Shown here: piece after piece, positions 43,664-52,598 of the stretch | Layout of the letters: every line of letters starts with the position of its first letter | Position numbering within the stretch: the first letter of the stretch is position 1 | Source of the DNA: Novosphingobium sp. PP1Y | GTDB taxonomy: Bacteria > Pseudomonadota > Alphaproteobacteria > Sphingomonadales > Sphingomonadaceae | NCBI RefSeq assembly: GCF_000253255.1 | Contig: NC_015583.1 | Coordinates: 372,001 to 436,000, forward strand | DNA length: 64,000 nt | Reading direction: 5' to 3' | Translations under genes and position numbers: made by a program | The notes under the pieces: model-generated | What the model saw: only the letters and a program-made list of their open reading frames with translations | The model's database searches: none | Told to the model about the DNA's origin: nothing

Positions 43664-44736
43664 GCGCGAAGCGCCGCTATTCGATCGCAGTCCTCCCGGG
43701 TGACGGCATCGGCAAGGAAGTCATGCCCGAAGGCACGCGAGCTCTCGAAGCCGCAGCCTCCGCCCACGGCTTCGAGCTGGACCTGCAGTGGCACGATTTC
43801 GCCAGCTGCGATTACTACGCGAAGCATGGGCAGATGATGCCTGACGACTGGAAGGATCGCATCGGCAAGGTCGACGCGATCTTCTTCGGTGCAGTCGGCT
43901 GGCCCGACACGGTGCCGGACCATGTTTCCCTTTGGCAGTCGCTCCTGCAGTTCCGCCGCGAATTCGACCAGTACGTCAACCTGCGCCCGGTGCGCCTGAT
44001 GCCGGGCGTGCCCTGTCCGCTGGCGGGCCGCAAGCCGGGCGATATCGACTTCTGGGTCGTGCGCGAGAATACCGAAGGCGAATACAGCTCCGTGGGCGGA
44101 CACATGTTCCCGGGCACGGACCGCGAAATCGTGATCCAGGAAACGGTCATGACCCGCCATGGCGTCGACCGTGTCCTGCGCTATGCCTTCGACCTTGCAG
44201 CCAAGCGCGAGCGCAGGCACGTGACAAGTGCCACCAAATCCAACGGCATCGCCATCACCATGCCGTTCTGGGACAAGCGCGTCGAAGCTATCGGCGCCGA
44301 ATATCCCGGGGTCACGCACGACAAGTATCACATCGATATCCTCACCGCGCAGTTCGTCATGAACCCGCAGCGTTTCGATGTCGTCGTCGCCTCCAATCTC
44401 TTCGGCGACATCCTGTCGGACCTTGGACCTGCCTGCACCGGCACGATCGGCGTTGCCCCTTCCGCCAACATCAATCCGGACGGGACGCACCCTTCCCTGT
44501 TCGAACCCGTCCACGGCTCCGCGCCGGATATCGCTGGCAAGGGCATTGCCAACCCGGTCGGCCAGATCTGGTCCGCGTCGATGATGCTGGAACACTTGGG
44601 CGAGGCCGAAGCGGCAGCTTCGATCATGCGCGCGATCGAAGCGACTCTCGCATCCGAGAACGGGCGCACCGGCGACCTGGGCGGCAAGGCGAACACCGTT
44701 TCCTGCGGCAAGGCCGTGGCTTCGTTGATCGGCTGA
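43660..44736 (+). CDS. Tartrate dehydrogenase / D-malate dehydrogenase-type decarboxylating enzyme
   Basis: A 358-residue beta-decarboxylating dehydrogenase of the isopropylmalate/isocitrate family, tartrate-dehydrogenase branch. Visible signatures are VLPGDGIGKEVMPEG, VRENTEGEYSSVGG, the metal/catalytic segment FDVVVASNLFGDILSDLGP and EPVHGSAPDIAGKGIANP. It acts on a 2-hydroxy dicarboxylate (D-malate, tartrate or a 3-substituted malate) with NAD+, giving a 2-oxoacid after decarboxylation. It overlaps the aldehyde dehydrogenase gene, so its substrate probably comes from the same pathway. Confidence 0.9.
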   Translation: MSAKRRYSIAVLPGDGIGKEVMPEGTRALEAAASAHGFELDLQWHDFASCDYYAKHGQMMPDDWKDRIGKVDAIFFGAVGWPDTVPDHVSLWQSLLQFRREFDQYVNLRPVRLMPGVPCPLAGRKPGDIDFWVVRENTEGEYSSVGGHMFPGTDREIVIQETVMTRHGVDRVLRYAFDLAAKRERRHVTSATKSNGIAITMPFWDKRVEAIGAEYPGVTHDKYHIDILTAQFVMNPQRFDVVVASNLFGDILSDLGPACTGTIGVAPSANINPDGTHPSLFEPVHGSAPDIAGKGIANPVGQIWSASMMLEHLGEAEAAASIMRAIEATLASENGRTGDLGGKANTVSCGKAVASLIG

Positions 44737-44741
44737 ATCGC

Positions 44742-44786
44742 TCGTGGCAGGGAGCGGCATAATCTGCCGCCACCCTGCCACGATTT
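44742..44786. terminator. Long hairpin after the dehydrogenase gene
   Basis: TCGTGGCAGGG (44742-44752) pairs with CCCTGCCACGA (44773-44783), with an inner GCGGCA/TGCCGC stem, followed by only three T residues. It is a probable partial terminator before the aminotransferase gene. Confidence 0.6.
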
Positions 44787-44855
44787 GCCCGCTGGAGGTG
44801 ACGGCGGGCCTTATTTCAGCGCAACCCGCCGGATGCGTGCGATAGCATCGACGGC

Positions 44856-46265
44856 ATGGAAAACGCTCCCTCCCGCACTCCCGCCCATCGCTCCAACCAG
44901 TCGCTGGTCGATCTCGACAGGCAGCACCTGATCCATCCCGTCACATCGTTCCGGGGACACGAGGCGCACGGCGCCCGCGTGCTGGCATCGGGCGACGGGA
45001 TGTGGCTGACCGATATCGAGGGCAAGAAAGTTCTGGACGCCTTCGCCGGACTGTGGTGCGTCAACGTCGGCTACGGGCAGGAATCGATCGTCGAAGTGGC
45101 AATGGAGCAGATGCGCCGCCTGCCTTACGCTACCGGCTATTTCCACTTTGGCAGCGAACCGGCGATCCTGCTGGCCGACAAGCTCGCCTCGCTCGCGCCG
45201 GAAGGTCTCGACCACGTCTATTTCACGCTGGGCGGCTCGGACGCTGTCGACAGCGCGATCCGTTACATCACCCACTACTTCAACGCGATCGGCAAGCCCG
45301 AGAAGAAGCAGTTCATCGCTCTTGAATGGGGCTACCACGGTTCCAGCTCGAACGGCGCCGGACTGACCGCGCTGGCGAACTTCCACCGCGGTTTCGATCT
45401 GCCGCGTCCCTGGCAGCACCATATTGCCTCGCCCTATCCCTATCGTCATCCCGAAGGCCATGACGATGCCGCGGTGATTGCCTCCACGGTTGCCGCGATC
45501 GAGGCCAAGGTCGCCGAACTGGGCGCCGACAAGGTCGCGGCCTTCTGCTGCGAACCGATCCAGGGTTCGGGCGGCGTCATCGTTCCGCCCCGCGGCTGGC
45601 TCAAGGCAATCCGCGAAACCTGCGACCGGCTCGGCATCCTGATGCTCGTCGACGAAGTCATCACCGGCTTTGGCCGCACCGGCCCGATGTTCGCTTGTGA
45701 CGACGAAGGCGTCTCGCCCGATTTCCTCACGCTCGCCAAGGGACTCACCGCGGGTTACGCGCCCATGGGCGCAGTGCTGATGGCCGATCATGTCTATCAG
45801 TCGATTGCAGACTCGGCCCCGGCAGCCCTGCCCGTTGGTCATGGATTCACTTATTCCGGCCACCCGGTTAGCGCTGCAGTCGGCCTCGAGGTGATCCGGC
45901 TCTATGAGAACGGTCTGCTCGAGAACGGCCAGAAGACGGGCAAGCGCTTCGACCATCACCTCGATCGAATCCGGGCGCACCCGCTTGTCGGCGATACCCG
46001 CGGACGCGGCCTGCTCGGCGCGATCGAACTGGTCAGCAACAAGGAAACCAAGGCCGGCTTCGCACCCGAACTCGACATCGCGGGCCGGCTTTCGCAGCTC
46101 ACCTGGGAAAACGACGTAATCGTGCGCTGCTTCGCCAATGCCGTAATCGGCTTCGCTCCTGCACTCTGCTGTTCCGAAAACGAGATGGACCTGATATTCG
46201 AACGGGTCGAGAGGTCGCTAGATCAGTTGCTGGAAATGCCAGACGTCCGCCAGGCGCTCGGCTGA
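44856..46265 (+). CDS. Class III aminotransferase (omega-amino acid/pyruvate type)
   Basis: A 469-residue PLP enzyme of the aspartate aminotransferase-fold class III group. Visible features are VLDAFAGLWCVNVGYG, the PLP phosphate-binding GGSDAVDSAIR, LIMLVDEVITGFGRTG-like residues (LMLVDEVITGFGRTGPMFA) with the cofactor Asp, and the Schiff-base Lys in TLAKGLTAGYAPMGAV. It probably transaminates an omega-amino acid, polyamine or beta-alanine to pyruvate, producing a semialdehyde for the adjacent aldehyde dehydrogenase. An Lrp regulator gene follows at 12 bases, suggesting amino-acid-responsive control. Confidence 0.92.
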   Translation: MENAPSRTPAHRSNQSLVDLDRQHLIHPVTSFRGHEAHGARVLASGDGMWLTDIEGKKVLDAFAGLWCVNVGYGQESIVEVAMEQMRRLPYATGYFHFGSEPAILLADKLASLAPEGLDHVYFTLGGSDAVDSAIRYITHYFNAIGKPEKKQFIALEWGYHGSSSNGAGLTALANFHRGFDLPRPWQHHIASPYPYRHPEGHDDAAVIASTVAAIEAKVAELGADKVAAFCCEPIQGSGGVIVPPRGWLKAIRETCDRLGILMLVDEVITGFGRTGPMFACDDEGVSPDFLTLAKGLTAGYAPMGAVLMADHVYQSIADSAPAALPVGHGFTYSGHPVSAAVGLEVIRLYENGLLENGQKTGKRFDHHLDRIRAHPLVGDTRGRGLLGAIELVSNKETKAGFAPELDIAGRLSQLTWENDVIVRCFANAVIGFAPALCCSENEMDLIFERVERSLDQLLEMPDVRQALG

Positions 46266-46277
46266 GGAGAAAAGAAC

Positions 46278-46766
46278 ATGGCCTTGGGCCCCAAACTCGA
46301 TCGCATCGATCTCAAGATCCTGGCGATGCTGCAGCAGTGCGGGCGCATCACCAATGTAGAGCTTTCCGATGCTGTCGGGCTTTCGCCCAGTCCTTGCCTG
46401 ACCCGCGTCAAACGGCTGGAAAGTGCCGGATACATCACCGGCTACGGCGCGCACATCAATCTCAACAAGCTTGGCGAATTCCTCACCGTCTTCACCGAAG
46501 TGACGCTGAGCGAGCACCGGCGCGGCGATTTCTCGCGCTTCGAAATGCGCATCGCCAAGATCGACGAGATCGTCGAATGCCACCTTGTCAGCGGCGGCTA
46601 CGACTACCTCCTCAAGTTCGCGGCCCGCGGCGTTACCCATTACCAGTCGCTCATCGAGGAAATGCTTGAAAGCGATTATGGCATAGAGAAGTATTTCAGC
46701 TACGTCGTGATCAAGAGCCCCTTCATCAAGCACCACTTTCCGATCCAGAACCTGTTCGGCGAATGA
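46278..46766 (+). CDS. Lrp/AsnC family transcriptional regulator
   Basis: A 162-residue Lrp-family protein. The N-terminal HTH contains ITNVELSDAVGLSPSPCLTRVKRLESAGYI and the RAM domain covers about 70-150. This HTH closely matches the canonical Lrp sequence, unlike the two more divergent regulators at the window start. The start follows GAGGAGAAAAGAAC. Its place between the aminotransferase and an M20 hydrolase in one direction suggests it senses an amino acid and controls this catabolic operon. Confidence 0.92.
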   Translation: MALGPKLDRIDLKILAMLQQCGRITNVELSDAVGLSPSPCLTRVKRLESAGYITGYGAHINLNKLGEFLTVFTEVTLSEHRRGDFSRFEMRIAKIDEIVECHLVSGGYDYLLKFAARGVTHYQSLIEEMLESDYGIEKYFSYVVIKSPFIKHHFPIQNLFGE

Positions 46767-46785
46767 CCGGACGAATGCGAGACCG

Positions 46786-47934
46786 ATGAACGATATTGCC
46801 GACCTGCTCCAGCCGCTAATCGCCTTTCGCCGTGACATCCATGCCCACCCCGAGCTGGGCTTTGCCGAACATCGCACCGCGCAGCGCATCGCCGAGCAGC
46901 TTCGCGAGATCGGCCTGGAAGTGCACGAAGGCATCGGCGGAACCGGCATCGTCGCGGTCCTGCGCAGCGGTGATGGCAAGCGCACGCTTGGCCTGCGCGC
47001 CGACATGGATGCGCTGCCGATCGAAGAGCAGACCAATGCCGCTTGGTCGAGCACGGTCCCCGGCTGCTTCCACGGCTGCGGCCATGACGGGCACGTCGCG
47101 ATGCTGCTGGGCGCGGCGCAGGTGCTCGCGCGCGATCCGGGCTTCTCGGGAACACTCAACTTCATCTTCCAGCCCGCCGAGGAAGGCCTTGGCGGTGCAC
47201 GGCACATGATCGAGGATGGGCTGTTCGACCGCTTCGACTGCGAACGGGTCTATGCCCTGCACAACTGGCCGGGCCTGCCGGCCGGAACAATCGCGACGCG
47301 CCCCGGCGCGATCATGGGCGCGGCCGACAAGTTCAAGATCATACTTGAAGGCAAGGGTGGTCACGCCGCTTTGCCGCAAGACACGCCCGACACGATCCTG
47401 GCCGCGGCAAGCCTTGTGCAGCAGCTCAATAGCATTATCGGCCGCGACATCCCGCCCAGTGCCAATGCCGTCCTCTCCGTCACCGAAATCGCCGGCGGCC
47501 ATGCCCACAACGTGCTCCCCGCCAGCGTGCGCATCGGCGGCACCGTGCGCAGTTTCGATCCTGTCGTGCAAGACCGCATCGAAGAGCGCATGCGCCAGAT
47601 GATCAAGGGCATCGAGACGTCCTTCGAAGTGCGCAGCTCGCTCGAATACGATCGCTATTACCCGGCAACGATCAACGATACCGATGCGGCTGGGGATGCT
47701 CTCGATATTGCTGCGACGGTCGCCAACGCGCAATTGGCACCGGAACCGGCTCCGACATCGGAGGACTTCTCCTTCATGTTGCAGGAGCGGCCCGGCGCTT
47801 ATCTGTGGCTCGGCCAGGGACGAGGAGACAATCCGCCGCCGCTGCACAACCCGCATTACGACTTCAACGACGATGTGATGGAAACAGGTATTCGCCTGCA
47901 CGTAGCGCTCGCCCGCCACTGGCTGCAGGACTGA
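46786..47934 (+). CDS. M20-family amidohydrolase (N-acyl amino acid / hippurate hydrolase type), cytosolic
   Basis: A 382-residue metal-dependent hydrolase with no signal peptide. Metal-binding and catalytic motifs include HAHPELGFAEHRT, RADMDALPIEEQ, CFHGCGHDGHVAMLLGAA, FQPAEEGLGGARHMIEDGLF, GGHAALPQ and the final His region NPHYDFNDDVM. It removes an acyl group from an N-acyl amino acid or cleaves a small amide. Located 19 bases after the Lrp gene, it may open the imported substrate to release the amino compound handled by the aminotransferase. Confidence 0.93.
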   Translation: MNDIADLLQPLIAFRRDIHAHPELGFAEHRTAQRIAEQLREIGLEVHEGIGGTGIVAVLRSGDGKRTLGLRADMDALPIEEQTNAAWSSTVPGCFHGCGHDGHVAMLLGAAQVLARDPGFSGTLNFIFQPAEEGLGGARHMIEDGLFDRFDCERVYALHNWPGLPAGTIATRPGAIMGAADKFKIILEGKGGHAALPQDTPDTILAAASLVQQLNSIIGRDIPPSANAVLSVTEIAGGHAHNVLPASVRIGGTVRSFDPVVQDRIEERMRQMIKGIETSFEVRSSLEYDRYYPATINDTDAAGDALDIAATVANAQLAPEPAPTSEDFSFMLQERPGAYLWLGQGRGDNPPPLHNPHYDFNDDVMETGIRLHVALARHWLQD

Positions 47935-47967
47935 CGCCCCTCATCCTTCGCGCCGGTAGCCGAAGTC

Positions 47968-48665
47968 TCAGAAGTTCAGGCCGAGCCCGATCACCGCACG
48001 GGTGACATGTCCGTCGTCACCCTGTGCCCGGGCAATCCGACGGGTTTGGCCCACCAGCCGCTCGTCGATAATACCTCCATAGACATTGAGCACGGGGCCG
48101 ATCTGATGGCGCAGGCGCGCAGACAGTTCCAACTCTCCAATACCTGCGCCCACTTCTTCGGCCGGGATCGATTGCGCCGACCAGCCGATCGCCACGCGCG
48201 GCTCTAGCCGCAACGCCTCGCCGAAGGCCAAAGTACCCACGATCATTGCCGCGCCGGTGACATCGCCATCTTGGGAAAGCCAGAGGTAATGTTCGCCCGC
48301 GATCGCCGGCGTAATCTGAAGTTCGACGCCCAGCGCCGCGTGGCCGAGATCCCTGCCGGCCCGAAAGTCGTTGCGCACGCCGAACAGTATATTCGTGCTG
48401 CCGTTGGGCGAAAACGTATATACAGCGCCTGCGCGGTGACTTCATCGATATGTGCGCCGACATCGCTGCCGCCTTCCAGCTTCAATGCCGCGCCTTGGCG
48501 ATCGCCGCTGAGCGTGAAGGTGCTGTCGAACAGGAAATGGTCATCCCCCCGGCCGACATGCATCTCCAGCAGATCGACCTGCCCAGCCAACTGCGTCTGG
48601 GCATGAGCCGTAGCCGAGAACAGAGGAAGAGCGGCTAGGACCGCCAGAATCGATCGCGTGGACAT
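47968..48665 (-). pseudogene. copB: Copper-resistance protein B (CopB), frameshifted
   Basis: The minus strand encodes a signal peptide (MSTRSILAVLAALPLFSATA) and the CopB N-terminal part in one frame up to about 48424, ending VTAQALY. The C-terminal part (NDFRAGRDLGHAALGVEL to VIGLGLNF) continues in another frame. A TATATA run at 48417-48422 marks the break: removing one TA unit restores ALYTFSPNGSTNILFGVRND and a full protein of about 232 residues. CopB is an outer-membrane copper-binding/export protein. It could be a true mutation, a slippage switch or a sequencing error. No copA neighbour is present; copC and copD lie divergently. Confidence 0.85.
48417..48422. repeat. TA dinucleotide run at the copB frameshift
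   Basis: Three TA units lie exactly where the copB reading frame changes. Two units would keep the CopB frame. Confidence 0.75.
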
Positions 48666-48888
48666 GGATGAAAGACTATCCCCGCGCCCGCGAAAGCGGC
48701 TGCTCTTCTCGATCCCCGGTCCGTCAGGTCATGCCGGGAAGGCCACCGATCTCGGCAAGATCGGTCAAATCCGCGATTACAGGTTGTGCCGATCGCAATT
48801 TTTTCGGGCAAGGCGAGGGATGAGCGGGTGCTGCGCGTATTGGCTGCATGCGCCGTGCTATGCCGGCCATGCCTAGGAGAAGTTCATT

Positions 48889-49275
48889 ATGCCCCGCCTG
48901 ACCGTCACTTCCGCGCTGGCATCGCTTGCCGCCCTTGCTCTCGTCGTCCCCGGCGTTGCCATGGCTCACCCGAAGCTTGTGTCCTCCACGCCTGCCGCCG
49001 ATTCCAGCGTCGCCAAGCCGACCGAGATCACGCTGAACTTCAATGAGACGCTGGTGGCGCCGCTTTCGGGCATCGAACTGGTGATGACGGGCATGCCGGG
49101 CATGGCCAATCACAAGCCCATGCCGATCAGCGGCTTCACCACCAAGGCCGAAGGCAAGAGCATCAAGGTCAAGCTGCCCCGAGCCCTTCCTGCCGGCAGT
49201 TACACGCTGAACTGGCATGCGGTTGCTGCCGACCAGCACCGCATCGAGGGCAGCTATAACTTCACGGTTCGCTAA
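48889..49275 (+). CDS. copC: Copper-resistance protein CopC
   Basis: A 128-residue periplasmic copper-binding protein. A signal peptide (cleavage after GVAMA) exposes an N-terminal HPKLVSSTPAADS, whose first His is a Cu(II) ligand in CopC. An Ig-like beta barrel follows (ITLNFNETLVAPLSGIEL, ADQHRIEGSYNFTV) with a second His. Met residues (MTGMPGMANHKPM) could bind Cu(I). The start follows TAGGAGAAG. It lies 5 bases before copD, so the pair forms an operon, divergent from the frameshifted copB. Confidence 0.93.
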   Translation: MPRLTVTSALASLAALALVVPGVAMAHPKLVSSTPAADSSVAKPTEITLNFNETLVAPLSGIELVMTGMPGMANHKPMPISGFTTKAEGKSIKVKLPRALPAGSYTLNWHAVAADQHRIEGSYNFTVR

Positions 49276-49280
49276 GTCCC

Positions 49281-50135
49281 GTGGCAGACGGCATCCTGAT
49301 CGCATCGCGGCTTGCTGCATTCGTACTGCTCCTGCTCGCAGCAGGGTTGCCGATCTACCAACTGACTGACGGACGGCGGATCGCAGGCAAGCAACAGCGT
49401 TGGCTCATGGCCATGCTTGCGCTTGGTGCATTCGCCGCTTCGTGCCTTTGGGCCCTTGCCTCGGTCGCCGTCATGGCCGCGACTTCGCTCACGGATCTGG
49501 ACGCGGCAACGGTTACCGCCGTGCTGGGGGCGACCCCGCTCGGCGATGTCCTGATCATACGATCCGCCGCACTTGCCGCGCTGGTGCTTCTGGCGCTGGC
49601 GGTCCCGCGCCATGCCGTGCTGGCCCCCTTGGGCGCACTGGCTCTGGCAACCTGCGCCTGGACTGGACATGCCGGTGCCGGAGAAGGGACGCTCGGCGCG
49701 CTCCACGAGGTCTCGGACGTAATCCACCTGCTCGCGGCGGCGACATGGGTGGGAGCCCTCGCCTGCTTTGTCCGCGATGGGGCGAGCCGCGGCAACGACG
49801 CGGAGTGGGTCACGGTCCTCTCGCGATTTGCCCGGACGGGCACCCTGATCGTCGTCCTTCTCGCCGTGACCGGCATTGCCAACGGCTACCTGATTACCGG
49901 ACCTTCCGGCCTGGTGCCGGCTAGCACCTGGTCGCTGCTCATCGCTGCAAAGATCCTGCTGTTCATCGCCATGCTGGGACTCGCAGCCCACAACCGCTGG
50001 CACCTCGTGCCCGCGCTCGACACCGGACAGCCGGGAGCGAGGGCGCGTCTCAGCCGCTCGCTGGTCGTCGAAACCGCCTGCGCCCTGGGCGTCGTCGCCC
50101 TCGTCGCCATCGCGGGCATGCTCAATCCTTCCTAG
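49281..50135 (+). CDS. copD: Copper-resistance membrane protein CopD
   Basis: A 284-residue inner-membrane protein with about eight hydrophobic helices and the CopD-domain pattern in its C-terminal half (FARTGTLIVVLLAVTGIANGY, AAKILLFIAMLGLAAHNRWHLVP). Conserved His residues such as in TGHAGAGEG and EVSDVIHLLAAATWVGAL are probable copper ligands. It starts with GTG at 49281, 5 bases after copC. With CopC it imports copper to the cytosol or supplies copper enzymes. Confidence 0.92.
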   Translation: MADGILIASRLAAFVLLLLAAGLPIYQLTDGRRIAGKQQRWLMAMLALGAFAASCLWALASVAVMAATSLTDLDAATVTAVLGATPLGDVLIIRSAALAALVLLALAVPRHAVLAPLGALALATCAWTGHAGAGEGTLGALHEVSDVIHLLAAATWVGALACFVRDGASRGNDAEWVTVLSRFARTGTLIVVLLAVTGIANGYLITGPSGLVPASTWSLLIAAKILLFIAMLGLAAHNRWHLVPALDTGQPGARARLSRSLVVETACALGVVALVAIAGMLNPS

Positions 50136-50380
50136 CTGCAATTCTGCCGATCGAAGGCATATTCTGCCGCGGATGGAATCCGGCGCGATCTGCCCGATAC
50201 ATGGCACTTCTTCAGTCCGGCAGTGCCATAATCCGCGTGCGGGACCAAATTTGGCAGCATATGCGGTTGCCACTGCCAAAGCGGCACAATGGTATCGGAC
50301 CCGTGCCTATCCTGCATCCAACAGGCCTGAGAATGCGCAAGGCCCCCTGAATTCGATGGATAGACGTGGTCGATGAAAAT

Positions 50381-51226
50381 ATGACGGACGCAGTATCCGA
50401 ACCCGTTGCCCTTACAGTCGAAGACCTGCCGCAGGCAGTGGGTCTGTCCACTGCGCTGTCCTGGCCGCATCGCCTCGAAGACTGGCGCTTCGGCTACGAT
50501 CTGGGCCATGGCCTTGCCTTGCGGCAGGGAGACAGGCTGGTCGGCACGGCAATGGCCTGGAACTATGGCCCGGACTTTGCCACCGTCGGCTCGATCATCG
50601 TCGACAGCCAGTTCAAGGGCCAGCGATTGGGCTCGCGCATCTTCGATGCCTTGATGGACACACTCGGCGAACGCTCCGTCATCCTCGCCGCCACGCTCGA
50701 TGGCCTCGAGCTTTATCGGCGGCGCGGGTTCGTCGGTTTCGACCAAATCTGTCAGTACCAGGGCCTGGCAGCCAACCTTGCGGATGAGGCCGCGTCAACC
50801 GCCGTGGAAAAGGCCGTGGGCACCGATCTTCCCATCGTGCTCGAGCTCGACGCGGCGGCAACGGGTATGGCGCGACGCGAGCTGATAGCCCGCCTGGTAG
50901 AAGCCGGAGACCTGCGCGTACTGCGCGGGCAAGGCGATCGCCCGCGCGGATATGCGATTACCCGCGATTTCGGCCGCGGCCAGGTGATCGGGCCGGTCAT
51001 CGCCGAATGCGAAGAGGACGCCCGCACATTGATAGCCGATGCGCTTTCACGCCTGCAGGGCCGCTTCGTGCGGATCGACACCTCAATCGGCCTGGGACTG
51101 GGGCCGTGGCTGGAAACGCAAGGATTGGCGCACGTTGACACCGTCGAGGCCATGGTTCGCGGCAATCGTCCGCAGCCGAAGGGCCCGGCCCGGGTCTATG
51201 CCCTTTCCAGCCAGTCACTGGGCTAG
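50381..51226 (+). CDS. Double-domain GNAT family N-acetyltransferase (second copy)
   Basis: About 281 residues with the same two-domain plan as the protein at 41337-42191. An N-terminal GNAT domain carries VDSQFKGQRLGSRIFDALMD, and a C-terminal degenerate half carries YAITRDFGRGQVIGPVIAEC. The shared signature ALSWPHRLEDW (ELSAEQSWPHRTEDW in the first copy) near the N-terminus shows that they are paralogues. ATG 50381 is preferred; GTG 50366 is in frame upstream. It precedes an FAD oxidoreductase and an aldehyde dehydrogenase, so each aldehyde dehydrogenase block in the window has its own GNAT protein. Confidence 0.87.
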   Translation: MTDAVSEPVALTVEDLPQAVGLSTALSWPHRLEDWRFGYDLGHGLALRQGDRLVGTAMAWNYGPDFATVGSIIVDSQFKGQRLGSRIFDALMDTLGERSVILAATLDGLELYRRRGFVGFDQICQYQGLAANLADEAASTAVEKAVGTDLPIVLELDAAATGMARRELIARLVEAGDLRVLRGQGDRPRGYAITRDFGRGQVIGPVIAECEEDARTLIADALSRLQGRFVRIDTSIGLGLGPWLETQGLAHVDTVEAMVRGNRPQPKGPARVYALSSQSLG

Positions 51227-51317
51227 GATGGCGGCGCGTGCCGCACACCGAATTTCAGTTCGAAACGAGGCGCAAGTCCCGGAACGGCGCCGCCCTCCGG
51301 GTATCGGGAATCAAGGC

Positions 51318-52598
51318 ATGAAACTGACCTCATACTGGCTCGATACCGTCGCCCCCTTCTCCGGACGCTCCAGGCAACCGGTGGGCGGCAAGGCCGACGT
51401 CGTCATTGTCGGAGCCGGATTGACCGGCACATCGGCTGCGCTTTCACTGGCAAGGAAAGGCGCCGACGTCGTCGTCCTGGAGGCAGACGTCGTCGGTAGC
51501 CAGGCCTCGGGCCGCAGCGGCGGAATGTGCAACAACGGCTTCGCGCAGGATTACCGCATGATGGCCGAGGCGATCGGCATCGAGAAAGCCAACACGCTCT
51601 ACCGGGCCTTCGACGCGGGCGTCGATACTGTCGAACGGCTGGTGCAGGAAGAAGACATCGACTGCAGCTTTGCCCGGAACGGAAAGCTCAAGCTCGCAGC
51701 GCGCCCGGAGCACTATGACAAGCTGGCACGAACCCAGGAATTGCTGGCCCGGCAGGTGGACTCCGACACCTACATGGTCAGCCGCGAGGGACTGGCCGGG
51801 GAGATCGGCTCCGATCGGTATTACGGCGGCATGGTCTTCGCCAAGAGCGCAGGTCTGCACGTCGGCCGGTTCGTGCGCGGCCTTGGCGAAGCGGCGGCAC
51901 GGCGCGGCGCGCAGATCCACGAGCAGACGCCCGTGACCGGAATCCGCCGGACCGCGAGCGGCAGCTTCGAAGTAACCACCCCGCGCGGCAAGATCGAAGC
52001 TGGACAGGTCCTGCTTGCCAGCGGCATTTCCGGGGTCGGGCCGCTTGGCTGGTTTCGCCGCCGCATCATCCCCGTCGGCAGCTTCATCATCGCCACAGAG
52101 CCGCTTTCGGACGAACGGCTCAATCAGATCATGCCGCGCCGGCGCATGGCTACCGATACCAAGAACATCGTCAACTATTTCCGTCACCTGCCCGACAATC
52201 GCCTGCTGTTCGGCGGCCGTGCGCGCTTTGCCGTTTCCGATCCCGAATCCGACGTGAAAAGCGGCAAGCTGCTTCAGGCCGCGCTGCTCGATGTCTTCCC
52301 CCAGCTTGCCGATGTCCGCATCGACTATTGCTGGGGCGGCATGGTCGACATGACCCGTGATCGCCTGCCGCGCGCCGGCCAACGCCAGGACGGGCTCTAC
52401 TATTCGATGGGCTACAGCGGTCACGGCACGCAGATGGCCACCTACATGGGCACAGTCATGGCCGAGGTGATGGACGGCAATGTCGACCTAAACCCCTGGA
52501 GGGACTTCGACTGGCCCGCCATCCCCGGCCATTTCGGCAAGCCCTGGTTCCTGCCCATCGTGGGCACTTATTATCACCTCAAGGACCGTTTCACATGA
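51318..52598 (+). CDS. FAD-dependent oxidoreductase, gamma-glutamylputrescine-oxidase-like (DAO family)
   Basis: A 426-residue flavoenzyme of the D-amino-acid-oxidase superfamily. The N-terminal dinucleotide-binding motif is VVIVGAGLTGTSAALSLARKG, followed by SGRSGGMCNNGF and the FAD-contact region GIDYCWGGMVDMTRDRLPR-like near the C-terminus (DYCWGGMVDMTRDRLPRAG), with GYSGHGTQMATYMG at the end. It resembles PuuB-type oxidases that convert an amine to an aldehyde with H2O2. The stop overlaps the start of an aldehyde dehydrogenase (ATGA), matching the expected amine to aldehyde to acid route. The substrate is inferred only. Confidence 0.9.
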   Translation: MKLTSYWLDTVAPFSGRSRQPVGGKADVVIVGAGLTGTSAALSLARKGADVVVLEADVVGSQASGRSGGMCNNGFAQDYRMMAEAIGIEKANTLYRAFDAGVDTVERLVQEEDIDCSFARNGKLKLAARPEHYDKLARTQELLARQVDSDTYMVSREGLAGEIGSDRYYGGMVFAKSAGLHVGRFVRGLGEAAARRGAQIHEQTPVTGIRRTASGSFEVTTPRGKIEAGQVLLASGISGVGPLGWFRRRIIPVGSFIIATEPLSDERLNQIMPRRRMATDTKNIVNYFRHLPDNRLLFGGRARFAVSDPESDVKSGKLLQAALLDVFPQLADVRIDYCWGGMVDMTRDRLPRAGQRQDGLYYSMGYSGHGTQMATYMGTVMAEVMDGNVDLNPWRDFDWPAIPGHFGKPWFLPIVGTYYHLKDRFT

